In this document: in pieces, positions 44,075 through 53,613 of the stretch
How positions within the stretch are numbered: position 1 is the first letter of the stretch
Layout of the letters: every line of letters begins with the position of its first letter
Assembly (NCBI GenBank): GCA_001899685.1
Contig: MKWG01000002.1
Span: 105,953 to 169,952, forward strand
Source: Sphingobacteriales bacterium 44-15
Lineage (GTDB): Bacteria; Bacteroidota; Bacteroidia; Chitinophagales; Chitinophagaceae
Direction of reading: 5' to 3'
DNA: 64,000 nt
Position numbers and translations under genes: made by a program
Notes under the pieces: generated by a model
Database searches by the model: none
What the model saw: the letters and a program-made list of their open reading frames with translations, nothing else
Told to the model about the DNA's origin: nothing

Positions 44075-47000
44075 ATGAACCAAAATGCTTATGGCAATGC
44101 CTTTTCGGTAAAAGGGCATTTATGGGCGCAAACATTGCTTTATATGAAATTAACTGCTTTGTTGCTATTTGTTGCCTGTTTGCACGTGAGTGCCAGAACC
44201 TACTCCCAGAAAGTTTCCCTCTCAGGCAAAAACCTTTCCCTGGAACAGATATTTGAGTTGGTGAAAACCCAAACGGGTTATGATGCTATATACAACCCCG
44301 ACCTGCTTAAAAAGGCAAAACGGGTTTCTATCCATGTACAGGATGCCGATCTCACAGAAGCATTGCAATATTGTTTCCGGGATCAGCCGCTTGGCTTCCT
44401 GATCAGGTATAATACTATTATAGTTACCACAAAGCCAAAGGAAAAAGAAGCATTTACCATATCTGCTGAAGGCCAGGACCAGGCTATTCCTCCGGTAGAA
44501 ATTAACGGGAAAGTGCTTTCAGAAACCGGAGATCCCCTGTCCGGCGTCAGCATTGCGATTAAAGGAACGGCAAAAGGCACTGTTACCGGTAATGACGGAA
44601 GCTTTACCATCGAGGCCAGTGAAGGAGATGTACTGGTAGTGTCGTTTGTAGGGTATATACCGCAGGAAATAAAAGTAGCGCAAAACAAAACGCTCTCCAT
44701 AAAGTTGAAACAGGCGGCAAATGAAATGGATCAGGTGGTAGTGGTAGGGTATGGAACACAGAAGAAAAGAGATCTGACCGGTTCTTTATCGCAGGTCAAA
44801 GGTGATGAAATCAATGCATTTCCCACGACAAACGTATTTCAGGCGCTGTCAGGCAGGTCTTCCGGGGTTCAGGTAATGCAATCCACCGGATCTCCCGGGG
44901 CTTCTGTAAGCATCAGGATAAGAGGGTCAAATTCTATACGGGGCAGTAATGAACCGTTATATGTTGTGGATGGATTCCCGATCAATAATCCCACTATATT
45001 GAATAACGCAGACATTGAAAGCATAGAGATACTTAAAGACGCTTCTTCTACAGCAATTTATGGTTCGCGTGGTGCAAACGGGGTGGTATTAATAACCACT
45101 AAAAAAGGGAAAGCCGGTAAAAATATTATTGATTTTGAGTCCAGCTACAGTACGCAATCCCTGATACGCAAGCTGGATTTAATGAATGCGAAGGAATATG
45201 CTACCCTTTATAATATTAAGGCCGTAAATGATGGAGTAGCACCCTATTTTACGCAAAATGAAATAGATAATTTCGGGAATGGCTTTGACTGGCAGGATTT
45301 TATTTACCAGCCGGCTCCTTTTGTAACCACTTCCTTAAATATAAACGGAGGAAATAATAAAACTAAATTTTCCATATCCGGGAGTGTTATCAACCAGGAC
45401 GGTATTATAAAGGGCAGTAATTATGACAGGTATTCCTTCCGTTCAAGTATAGATCACCAGTTCAATAAAAAATTCAGTGCAGAGCTCTCAACCATTTTCA
45501 CACGTATAAATACCGAGACAAAAAACAGTGGCGGAGGGGCACGCGGAAATACTTTAATATCGTCTCAATACGCACCGCCAACGCTCACACCATATAATGA
45601 TGATGGCTCTTACCGGGTGTTGGCACCTGCTTATCCGTTCCTTGCACCGGATCTGATAAATCCGCTGAACTTCATAAACGAACAGTCCAATGCAGTTAAA
45701 GCAAATATCAATTTGATCAACGGATCTTTGATCTATAAGCCGATAGAAGAATTAACGCTTAAAATATCAGGAGGTGTTGAAAACAGGGATGACCGTACTG
45801 ATTCATATACTACCCGGAATTTTTTAAATTCCAACGGAAGCGCCAGCGTTAGTACAGGTCAGTATACCAGCCTGCTGAATGAAAATACACTAACCTATAC
45901 AAAAACCTTTAATGAGAAACACAGCCTTTCGGCTTTGGCGGGGGTTACTTACCAGGATTTCATCAGCACTTCCCTCGCGGGAAGCGGAACAGGATTCCTG
46001 TCGGATGCATTTGAAACGTACGACCTCAACGCTGCTATTACTCCCGGTATTCCGGGATCAGGATATTCCAAGTCTGTATTGTTATCCTATTTAGGGCGAA
46101 TAAATTATAGCTTTAAAAATAAATATTTAGCAACAGTCAGTTACCGTGCTGACGGATCCTCAAAGTTCAGCAAGGGAAATAAATGGGGTTATTTCCCGTC
46201 GGCAGCTTTAGCCTGGAGAATTTCAGACGAAAATTTTTTGAAAAACAATAACCTTATTTCCAACATGAAACTGAGAGCCAGTTGGGGTATGACGGGTAGC
46301 CAGGCCATTGGTCCGTATGTGACGTTAAACCAGCTCTCATCGGGAATAACAGTATTCAATGATGCGCTTTATAATGCATTTGCACCGGGCACCCAGCTCC
46401 CGGGAGATTTGAAATGGGAAACTACAGAACAAATGAATTTCGGGCTTGACCTTGGCATAATAGATAACCGCATCAATATAACAGCCGATTACTATATTAA
46501 AAACACCAGGGATCTGCTGAATACAGTATCACTACCATCCTCATTAGGCTTTACACAGACTATCCAAAATATTGGCAAAGTGCAGAATAAAGGATTCGAA
46601 TTTAATGTGGATGCCCGGATACTTCAGAGTAACTTCAAATGGGATGTAAATGCCAACATTTCATTTAATAGAAATAAAGTTGTTAAGCTTTATAATGGAG
46701 AAGACATCCTTACAGGCAGCGGTGTGCTTGCTTTGCAGGGTACTACTTCTATACTCAGGGAAGGCCGGCCTATCGGGCAGTTCTTTGGCTATTTGGAAGA
46801 TGGATACGATGATAATGGTAAAATCAAATATAAAGACCTGCAACCTGATAACAAACTAACCGGTGACGACAGAACTTATATCGGAGATCCCAATCCTGAT
46901 TTTATATACGGACTAAGTTCAGGTTTGTCATACAAAAACTTTACACTCGACATTTTCCTGCAGGGGTCATACGGAAATGACCTGTTCAATCTTAGCTCCG

Positions 47001-47380
47001 TCGCCTATGCCTATGATTTCGTTTCAGGGTTGAATATGATAAAAGATGTTTTAACAAACTCCTGGACGCCTGAGCACACCAATGCGAAATACCCCGTTAC
47101 AAGCAGAAACACATCTGTGAATGTGTCTAATCGTTTTATTGAAGACGGATCTTATTTACGATTGAAGAATATTCAACTGGCATACGATCTTCCCTTAAAA
47201 CACTGGAGCGTCAATAAGGTAATAGAATCCCTGCAGTTGTATGCGAGCGGACAAAATCTTTTGACGTTTACCAAATATTCAGGCTGGGATCCGGAAGTGA
47301 ACTCCAGTGGATTCGGAATAGATAATAATAGTTACCCGATGTCTAAAACAGTTACGTTTGGTATCCGTGCCAGATTTTAA
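44075..47380 (+). CDS. SusC/RagA TonB-dependent transporter with STN domain (locus 2)
   Basis: An outer-membrane TonB-dependent channel of 1101 residues. Order: signal peptide (to about residue 42, LLLFVACLHVSARTYSQ), STN domain (about 45-115, VSLSGKNLSLEQIFELVKTQ), carboxypeptidase-like beta-sandwich (about 142-225, GKVLSETGDPLSGVSIAIKG), plug (VVVGYGTQKKRDLTGSL, IEILKDASSTAIYGSRGANG), then the barrel ending in TVTFGIRARF. The STN domain and the upstream fecR indicate a signal-transducing transporter. It is a different paralogue from the locus 1 SusC: shorter, with different barrel loops, so the substrate is probably different. Confidence 0.96.
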   Translation: MNQNAYGNAFSVKGHLWAQTLLYMKLTALLLFVACLHVSARTYSQKVSLSGKNLSLEQIFELVKTQTGYDAIYNPDLLKKAKRVSIHVQDADLTEALQYCFRDQPLGFLIRYNTIIVTTKPKEKEAFTISAEGQDQAIPPVEINGKVLSETGDPLSGVSIAIKGTAKGTVTGNDGSFTIEASEGDVLVVSFVGYIPQEIKVAQNKTLSIKLKQAANEMDQVVVVGYGTQKKRDLTGSLSQVKGDEINAFPTTNVFQALSGRSSGVQVMQSTGSPGASVSIRIRGSNSIRGSNEPLYVVDGFPINNPTILNNADIESIEILKDASSTAIYGSRGANGVVLITTKKGKAGKNIIDFESSYSTQSLIRKLDLMNAKEYATLYNIKAVNDGVAPYFTQNEIDNFGNGFDWQDFIYQPAPFVTTSLNINGGNNKTKFSISGSVINQDGIIKGSNYDRYSFRSSIDHQFNKKFSAELSTIFTRINTETKNSGGGARGNTLISSQYAPPTLTPYNDDGSYRVLAPAYPFLAPDLINPLNFINEQSNAVKANINLINGSLIYKPIEELTLKISGGVENRDDRTDSYTTRNFLNSNGSASVSTGQYTSLLNENTLTYTKTFNEKHSLSALAGVTYQDFISTSLAGSGTGFLSDAFETYDLNAAITPGIPGSGYSKSVLLSYLGRINYSFKNKYLATVSYRADGSSKFSKGNKWGYFPSAALAWRISDENFLKNNNLISNMKLRASWGMTGSQAIGPYVTLNQLSSGITVFNDALYNAFAPGTQLPGDLKWETTEQMNFGLDLGIIDNRINITADYYIKNTRDLLNTVSLPSSLGFTQTIQNIGKVQNKGFEFNVDARILQSNFKWDVNANISFNRNKVVKLYNGEDILTGSGVLALQGTTSILREGRPIGQFFGYLEDGYDDNGKIKYKDLQPDNKLTGDDRTYIGDPNPDFIYGLSSGLSYKNFTLDIFLQGSYGNDLFNLSSVAYAYDFVSGLNMIKDVLTNSWTPEHTNAKYPVTSRNTSVNVSNRFIEDGSYLRLKNIQLAYDLPLKHWSVNKVIESLQLYASGQNLLTFTKYSGWDPEVNSSGFGIDNNSYPMSKTVTFGIRARF

Positions 47381-47435
47381 TATAGGCGTATAAGCTAAAA
47401 AGGAAGCACATTTTCTTTAATTAAATTGTCTTAAG

Positions 47436-48917
47436 ATGAAAAATATAAAAATATATCTGCCTCTTGCCGGCGGTACTATTAAATTTTTATCAGGGTCTTT
47501 TCTTTTAATCCTGCTACTGGCATCCTGCAATAAGATCCTGATAGAAAAACCAAAAACGGTAGCAGTTGAAAACTTTTATAACACCGCGCAGGAAATAGAA
47601 TCAGCAACCAATGCCATTTATCAGCCTTTGCGGTCGAACAATATGGTGGAACAAATTGTAATACTCGATGCGCATACAGACTGGGGGTATGGAAGGGGCA
47701 GCAGGGCTGACTACAATGCCATGCAGGGATTTAATGCTGCAAATATTAACAATGCGGGAGCCCGCTGGAATATATTCTATCTGGCTATCCGCAATGCAAA
47801 TCTCGTCATTCAAAACGCACCGAACGGGTCTTCTATCAGCCAGGAGGATATAGACCGGAATGTAGCGGAAGCAAAGTTCCTTCGGGCATTTTCTTATTTC
47901 CAGCTTGTAAGGAACTGGGGAGGCATTCCCCTGAGAACAGAAGAAAATATGACGGAACGGGATCTTGCAAAAAGTTCTGTTGATGATATTTATAATTTTA
48001 TTGTCTCTGATCTAAAGTATGCGGAAAGTAATTTGCCGGAAGTGCAAACACTGGTTGGGAAGCCTACAAAATATGCGGCTAAAACAATGCTCGCCGATGT
48101 TTACCTGACACTCGGCAAGTATCCGGAAGCGGCCAGCGAGGCTAATGATGTTATTCAATCAAATAAATACTCGCTTGTTCCGGTGACAGACAAGCATGAT
48201 TTTCAGTGGAATCTTTTTGGACCAACCATTGTTACAACACCAGAAGAAATTTTTTACTTCAAGTATACCCGTCAGCCGGGACAGGGAAACTGGATATTAT
48301 GGGTACTGAGCCATCCAAGTACAGGTAATTTTAATTTCGGCGGTGCGTATGCGCATTACAGCGATGCAACGAATCCGTTTTATGTTTCGTGGAATAATAA
48401 TGATATCCGGAAGAGTTTATGGGATAAAATTGATTTTGGATTGGGACCAAACACGCTTGTAAGCAGTAAATATGTTGATCCGGATGCCATAGAAAAAGAT
48501 AACGGCGCCGGCAATGATCTGCCTATATATCGTTATGCAGATGCATTATTGATTTATGCTGAAGCGACATGTATGGCTTCCAGCGGCCCGACAGCAGAAG
48601 GTATGGAGGCATTGAATAAAGTCCATCGCCGCGCTTATGGGAAAGCCCCTGACTCGCCTTCTGATGTGGATTTCGACATTGCTGATTACAATGAGAATAC
48701 TTTCCGGGACTTAGTGCTTCAGGAAAGGGCCTATGAATTCATTTTCGAAGGCAAGCGCTGGTACGATTTAAAACGTACCGGGAAAGCTGCCGGAGTCTTT
48801 TTGGCAACCAAGGGAATTACAATTGCCGAAAAGGCTTATTTATGGCCAATCCCTATTTCTGAGCTGAACTTTAATAAAGCCTTAGATCCGGCAACAGACC
48901 AGAATCCCGGCTATTGA
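47436..48917 (+). CDS. SusD/RagB-family nutrient-binding lipoprotein (locus 2)
   Basis: A 493-residue surface lipoprotein, 55 nt after susC. The signal peptide ends in LLLASC (Cys at about residue 31). SusD features include ATNAIYQPLRSNNMVEQI, VAEAKFLRAFSYFQLVRNWG with GGIPLRTEEN, AKTMLADVYLTLGKYPEA, and the C-terminal RagB domain with LVLQERAYEFIFEGKRWYDL and the DQNPGY end. It should pair with the preceding SusC. The following gene encodes a secreted FAD enzyme, the likely cargo of this locus. Confidence 0.95.
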   Translation: MKNIKIYLPLAGGTIKFLSGSFLLILLLASCNKILIEKPKTVAVENFYNTAQEIESATNAIYQPLRSNNMVEQIVILDAHTDWGYGRGSRADYNAMQGFNAANINNAGARWNIFYLAIRNANLVIQNAPNGSSISQEDIDRNVAEAKFLRAFSYFQLVRNWGGIPLRTEENMTERDLAKSSVDDIYNFIVSDLKYAESNLPEVQTLVGKPTKYAAKTMLADVYLTLGKYPEAASEANDVIQSNKYSLVPVTDKHDFQWNLFGPTIVTTPEEIFYFKYTRQPGQGNWILWVLSHPSTGNFNFGGAYAHYSDATNPFYVSWNNNDIRKSLWDKIDFGLGPNTLVSSKYVDPDAIEKDNGAGNDLPIYRYADALLIYAEATCMASSGPTAEGMEALNKVHRRAYGKAPDSPSDVDFDIADYNENTFRDLVLQERAYEFIFEGKRWYDLKRTGKAAGVFLATKGITIAEKAYLWPIPISELNFNKALDPATDQNPGY

Positions 48918-48958
48918 TCATAATTAGAAATAAGAGTATAATAAAATAATTCGTCATT

Positions 48959-51025
48959 ATGCGATCAGTAATATGCTTTATATTGATTCTTATTCATCAT
49001 TTGATTTATGCACAAACCAACCATTCCTCTTCAAAAACAGCAAGCTATGATATAGTTGTAATAGGCGGGACCCCGGCAGGAGTAGCTGCTTCTATTGCCG
49101 CAGGACGGCTTGGCAAATCTGTAATGCTGGTGGAACAGGCTCCGGTGTTGGGGGGAGTACTTTCATCAGGGGTGAACAGGCTGGATGATTACCAGGTAGA
49201 GGCCAATAGTGGTGTTATGGAAGAATGGAGATCACGCATTGAGAATTATAACGTCAATGAATTAAAGAATGACCCTGTGGTACAACAGGATATGAAGATG
49301 CCGGAGCATCGCTGGAGCACAGCACAGGGCAGGGGCTGGGAGCCCAAAACAGCAGCTAAAATATATGCACAGATGGTCGCTGAAGTACCATCAATCCAAA
49401 CCAGGTTTAATGAAGTGCCCGTGGGGGCAAAGGTTGAAAATGGCAGAATAGTGGCGGTTATCACGCAAGACAGGGATAATAAGGGACGCCTCGGAGCCAA
49501 ACATACTTATACCGGACGGGTAATAATTGATGCTACTTATGAAGGTGATGTTGCTGCATTTGCCGGTGTACCTTTCCGCGTTGGCAGAGAAGCGCGTTCT
49601 AAAGAAGAACCACATGCCGGCAAAATATATACAGAAGCCTTTGGTTCTGCAAGGGGGGCATTAAAAGGCGCTATATTTCCCGCCAGCACGGGAGAAGCAG
49701 ATGACAGGATGCAGGCATTTACATTCCGCTTTACCGCAAAAGACTATGGACGGCCGGATCATCCCTACCGCCTTACTTCGCCACCACCGGGATATGACTC
49801 AACCTTGTATAACTGGAATCCTGCCACAAAGCCCGGGCTGCCCAATCAAAAAACGGATATGCTTGGAGCCGGTGATTTGACAGGATATTCCACAAAGTAT
49901 GTGCTGGCAGGATGGGAGGAAAGAACAAAGCTTGAAAAGATCTATCGCAATCATGAGCTCGGTTGGTTATATTATATTCAAACCAAAGGAAATTCGCCCC
50001 AATGGGGGCTTGCGGATGATGAATTCAAAGACAATGGCAACTGGCCTTATCGGCTTTATGTTCGTGAAGGCCGAAGGATAGAAGGAGTGTACAGGCTGAC
50101 GGAAAGCGATATCCACAAAGATCTGAGAGGAAACGGATTTCGCGGGCCATTGCATCAGGATGGTATTGCTATTGGCGTCTATCCGATAGATTCGCACTTT
50201 GTGCAAAGCCCGACTTCAGAGTCTCCCCACGGAGAAGGCTCCATACACCTTAATGATGCAACAGGTCCATACCAGATCCCTTACGGGGTAATGGTACCGG
50301 GAAAATTAAATGGATTACTGGTGCCGGTAGCTATTTCTTCCACTCATGTAGCTATTTCAGCCGTGCGGATGGAACCTGTCTGGTCTTCATTAGGACAGGC
50401 AGCGGGTGTTGCAGCAGCTGTTGCACTTGATGATGAGCGCGAAATAAGAGATGTTTCTGTTCCTAAAGTCCAGGATATATTATTGCAACAAAAATGCTTA
50501 CTTTTTTTCTACAAAGACATGCCGGTGGATCGTGATTCCTATAAAGCCACAACAAAGGATAGTGCGGAATTTAAAGCTATCCAGAAATTAAGCTTAAAAG
50601 ATGCAATAGATGGCGACGAGAATTATTATTTCCGCTCAGAGCAGCCGATAACAACTGGCGAGTTTGCGCGACTGGCTGTAAATGGTCTTGATATTTCAAT
50701 AAGTATTACCGCAGCACATTTTGTAGATGTGCCCAGAAGCAATCCGTATTTTAAATATATAGAAACGTTATACGATTATTCAACACAGGCAGCGAAGCCT
50801 TTCTTTTCGTATGAAGTGCGTAACTATTTAAACTACTGGTGGGGAAGCTCTTCTTTGCAGGGCCCGCCTGTATATGCATATCCCGACCATGCCGTTTCCG
50901 GCAAACAAGCCCTGGAAATTATTTCCGGATTATTACAAAAGTCAATAACCGGTGCTGAAATACATGATGGTATTTTAACAAGAGGAGAAGCAGCGTTGAT
51001 GATCTATCATATTTTAAGCAAATAA
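48959..51025 (+). CDS. Secreted FAD-dependent oxidoreductase with SLH-like C-terminus
   Basis: A 688-residue protein with a signal peptide (CFILILIHHLIYAQ) and an FAD_oxidored-type domain. The dinucleotide-binding segment DIVVIGGTPAGVAASIAAGR lies at about residues 31-50. GGVLSSGVNRLDDY, IIDATYEGDVAAFAGVPFRV and the late GQAAGVAAAVALD (about 478-490) are typical of the family linked with xanthan-lyase-like and glycan loci. The last 100 residues resemble SLH repeats (AHFVDVPRSNPYFKYIETLY; ILTRGEAALMIYHIL), which usually bind cell-surface polymers. It lies 41 nt after susD and is probably in its operon. Reaction and substrate are unknown. Confidence 0.88.
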   Translation: MRSVICFILILIHHLIYAQTNHSSSKTASYDIVVIGGTPAGVAASIAAGRLGKSVMLVEQAPVLGGVLSSGVNRLDDYQVEANSGVMEEWRSRIENYNVNELKNDPVVQQDMKMPEHRWSTAQGRGWEPKTAAKIYAQMVAEVPSIQTRFNEVPVGAKVENGRIVAVITQDRDNKGRLGAKHTYTGRVIIDATYEGDVAAFAGVPFRVGREARSKEEPHAGKIYTEAFGSARGALKGAIFPASTGEADDRMQAFTFRFTAKDYGRPDHPYRLTSPPPGYDSTLYNWNPATKPGLPNQKTDMLGAGDLTGYSTKYVLAGWEERTKLEKIYRNHELGWLYYIQTKGNSPQWGLADDEFKDNGNWPYRLYVREGRRIEGVYRLTESDIHKDLRGNGFRGPLHQDGIAIGVYPIDSHFVQSPTSESPHGEGSIHLNDATGPYQIPYGVMVPGKLNGLLVPVAISSTHVAISAVRMEPVWSSLGQAAGVAAAVALDDEREIRDVSVPKVQDILLQQKCLLFFYKDMPVDRDSYKATTKDSAEFKAIQKLSLKDAIDGDENYYFRSEQPITTGEFARLAVNGLDISISITAAHFVDVPRSNPYFKYIETLYDYSTQAAKPFFSYEVRNYLNYWWGSSSLQGPPVYAYPDHAVSGKQALEIISGLLQKSITGAEIHDGILTRGEAALMIYHILSK

Positions 51026-51054
51026 AGCGTTTTTTTGATACTGGATACTTTAAC

Positions 51055-51222
51055 GGGCACAGTTCAATTTTTCGCATGGGATTGAAATCCCACGCAGGAA
51101 TATGTGATCGAGCCGATGGCTCCGGAACTCGGAACTACGAGAGCCATCGGCTCGGTAGCATATTGTTCCAACGGATTTCAATCCGTTGCATGTTTCCGCT
51201 TGCGAAAATCTGAAATGCGCCC
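51055..51222. repeat. Composite REP-like element, copy C (longest)
   Basis: The ends are GGGCACAGTTCAATTTTTCG and the inverse TTCGCATTGAAATGCGCCC-like form (GCGAAAATCTGAAATGCGCC, to 51222). Inside are three separate hairpins: TGGGATT/ATCCCA around 51077-51091; GAGCCGATGGCTC with GAGCCATCGGCTC (51110-51122 and 51141-51153, perfect 13 bp); and CAACGGAT/ATCCGTTG (51169-51176 and 51181-51188). It has the same ends as copies A and B but other hairpins. Confidence 0.85.
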
Positions 51223-51342
51223 TACTTTAACTTTTGTGCGGGTCAATGAGAAAGATAGTTATAACCCATAAGTCATATATAAGTAAATTTTAGAGAACCA
51301 AAGTATAGTAGCCACAAAGATATATCTTATACTTTACTGCCG

Positions 51343-51369
51343 GCGCAGTTCAGATTAACTGAACTGCGC
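51343..51369. repeat. GC-rich inverted repeat
   Basis: GGCGCAGTTCA at 51343-51353 and TGAACTGCGCC at 51359-51369 are perfect 11-bp inverted arms around a 5-nt loop, 73 nt before the TraB/GumN start. It has no T-run after it, so it is probably not a terminator. It could be an operator or a leader hairpin. Confidence 0.5.
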
Positions 51370-51441
51370 CAGCTATGGCCAGGACTTTTGTTGTACCTTG
51401 CATTATCCGTAAATAACCAAGATCAATTAAAGCCTGAAATA

Positions 51442-52311
51442 ATGCGAAGACTGTCTATGCTGCTACCTGTTTTTATTCTCCAGCAATTTTATATAAATAC
51501 CTCCCCTGCACAAACCGGTGCAAACAATTCATTACTATGGGAAATCACAGGCAACAGGCTTGCCAACCCCTCTTATCTGTATGGAACCATTCATATGATA
51601 TGCAAAAAGGACTTTTTCATCAGCGATAAGCTCAAACAAAAATTTGCGTCCGCAAATAAACTGTATCTTGAAGTGGATATGGATGATCCTTCCGTGAACA
51701 TGAAAATGCTGCAGTTATCCATGCTCAAAGGAAAAAAACTAAGCGATTTTTTTTCTGACAGCGATTATAGTAAGCTCAACGATTTTTTTCGGGATACCAT
51801 TAAGATGCCGCTCACTTTCCTGGGAACGATGAAGCCCTTTGTATTATTCAGCATCATCACCCTTAAAACACTTCCCTGCCAGGACCAGAAGTCGTACGAG
51901 ATGACTTTTGTGGAAATGGCAAAAGAACAAAGCAAAGAAGTGCTGGGGCTTGAAACTATTGAAGACCAGATGAAGATATTCGACGACATGCCCGACAGCA
52001 CACAGGCACAAATGGTGATGCGCTATGTAAATGATTTTAATAAGCAGAAATCGGATTTTGCAAAAATGGTAGAAGTATATAAAAAGCAAAACCTCGATTC
52101 CCTGTATGAGCAAATCAGCACATCACCCGACATTGAAGGTTCAGAAGATGCATTGCTTTTTGACCGTAATGCCAGATGGATCCCGGTGATGGAAGATGCC
52201 ATGAAAGAGCAATCTGTTTTTTTTGCTGTAGGTGCCGGGCACCTGGCGGGTGATAAAGGGGTTATTAACCTCCTTCGTCAACAAGGGTATACAGTAGCCC
52301 CCGTAAAATAA
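51442..52311 (+). CDS. TraB/GumN family protein, secreted
   Basis: A 289-residue protein from the ATG at 51442, which gives a signal peptide (MLLPVFILQQFYINTSPAQ); the frame opens earlier (51388) only through a TTG. The domain matches TraB/GumN (PF01963), relatives of Tiki-type proteases. It begins LLWEITGNRLANPSYLYGTI with the HM motif following, contains LYLEVDMDD, and ends FFAVGAGHLAGDKGVINLLR. The GxxH-type motifs at both ends are the metal-site marks of the family. The role of bacterial members is not settled. The gene stands alone and is convergent with the TlpA-like gene (8 nt gap). Confidence 0.9.
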   Translation: MRRLSMLLPVFILQQFYINTSPAQTGANNSLLWEITGNRLANPSYLYGTIHMICKKDFFISDKLKQKFASANKLYLEVDMDDPSVNMKMLQLSMLKGKKLSDFFSDSDYSKLNDFFRDTIKMPLTFLGTMKPFVLFSIITLKTLPCQDQKSYEMTFVEMAKEQSKEVLGLETIEDQMKIFDDMPDSTQAQMVMRYVNDFNKQKSDFAKMVEVYKKQNLDSLYEQISTSPDIEGSEDALLFDRNARWIPVMEDAMKEQSVFFAVGAGHLAGDKGVINLLRQQGYTVAPVK

Positions 52312-52319
52312 TTCGCCGG

Positions 52320-53447
52320 TCATTTGGGTAGCACCTCTGCAAGCTTCTGGTGCAGGCGGTCGCCTCGCAGATCAACCGCTACTATTTTCCCCCCGGGATC
52401 TATCAGCACATTAAAAGGTATTGCTTCTATTTCGTACATATCTACTACTGCACTCTGCCATTCTTTAAGGTCGCTTACCTGCTGCCAGCTAAGGCTGTCT
52501 TTGCGAATGGCATTCAGCCAGGCAGCTTTATCTTTGTCGAGCGAAACACCAAGCACTGTAAAATTTTTGTCTTTGAATGCTTTGTAAGCAGCTACTACAT
52601 TGGGGTTTTCTTTCCTGCAAGGGCCACACCAGCTCGCCCAGAAATCAACCAGTACATATTTGCTGCGGAGGGATTGCAGTGAAACCTGCTGTCCGCTCGT
52701 ATCAGGCAGGGTGAATAAAGGCGCCGGCTTACCGGGCGCAACTGCAGAACGCTGTTTTGTTAACCAGGTATGATAATCCCTGTTAAGCTGCTGCACTGCC
52801 TCATCTTTCGGGAACCTTACCGACAAATGGCTGATCAGCGGCTTCATCAGCATGGAATCATTCTTTTGCTGCTGCAGCATTCCCAGCGCATACATCGCTA
52901 CCGCAGGGCTTTTTGCGGAATCGGTGTAATGATAAAGATACTGTAACGCAATATCTTCCTTTTGCTTTGCCGCTGCCAACGCAACATTGCGTATACTGTC
53001 TGTAGCAAAGCCTGTCGTATCTTTTTTCAGCACATCCGCCGCCGAAAGATACTGCTCATAATCCCGGAGCAGCTTTTTGAGCGAGAGGGAGGCAGGAGTA
53101 GATACAGTATAAGCAGAAAAGTCATTCCAGTCGAGCGATATATTAACCTGTGGCTCATCATTGGTAAAAAGAATATAACGATCATCCTTATCAAACTGTA
53201 TACTGTATATACCTTCAGTGGAAACGAGGGTTTGCAGGCTGCAACTGCCGCTGCCGGCTGCAAGCGTTACCGTATCCAGGATCACCGGCTGACGGCCATA
53301 TTCCTTGCCGATGAGGGATACCAATTGTTTTTCGGGGTTGTTGCTCACGGTAATTTTCACCTGCATATTTTGCTGCGGCTGCCTGCATGACAGTGCCAAT
53401 ACAATGCCGGACAGGAAAAATATCAGTGTTGCTTTTCCAGAATTCAT
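52320..53447 (-). CDS. TlpA-like thioredoxin lipoprotein with DUF4369-type N-terminus
   Basis: A periplasmic thiol-disulfide protein of 375 residues, anchored as a lipoprotein (Cys at about residue 21 in IVLALSC). The N-terminal half (about 25-235) is of the DUF4369 kind, with a beta-sandwich then helices. The C-terminal thioredoxin domain has the active site WASWCGPCRKENP (CxxC at about residues 272-276), FTVLGVSLDKDKAAWLNAI and the cis-Pro in AIPFNVLIDPGGKIV. Proteins with this layout are very common in Bacteroidota. They are thought to reduce or fold exported proteins; the partner is not known. Confidence 0.93.
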   Translation of the reverse strand: MNSGKATLIFFLSGIVLALSCRQPQQNMQVKITVSNNPEKQLVSLIGKEYGRQPVILDTVTLAAGSGSCSLQTLVSTEGIYSIQFDKDDRYILFTNDEPQVNISLDWNDFSAYTVSTPASLSLKKLLRDYEQYLSAADVLKKDTTGFATDSIRNVALAAAKQKEDIALQYLYHYTDSAKSPAVAMYALGMLQQQKNDSMLMKPLISHLSVRFPKDEAVQQLNRDYHTWLTKQRSAVAPGKPAPLFTLPDTSGQQVSLQSLRSKYVLVDFWASWCGPCRKENPNVVAAYKAFKDKNFTVLGVSLDKDKAAWLNAIRKDSLSWQQVSDLKEWQSAVVDMYEIEAIPFNVLIDPGGKIVAVDLRGDRLHQKLAEVLPK

Positions 53448-53613
53448 GAGAAGGTCTCTTTTAAAGCCTGCAAGTTATTCAAACATTGGGTTCCTGCGGC
53501 AACGATTTTGTGAATGCAAAGTCAATAAGATCCAGGGTGCCGAAACTTTCTTAGCTTGTTTCTCCTGATAGTACATGTTTATAAGGTTCGAAACCCGGCA
53601 GCCTCAAAGCGAT

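Larger units (their letters stand above)
51026..51441. other. Intergenic stretch with composite REP-like element
   Basis: A 416-base stretch with no gene. The first half is a large composite repeat (51055-51222). The second half, before the TraB/GumN gene, is AT-rich, with a GC-rich inverted repeat (GGCGCAGTTC and GAACTGCGCC, 51343-51369) that could be a hairpin in the leader. Confidence 0.6.
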
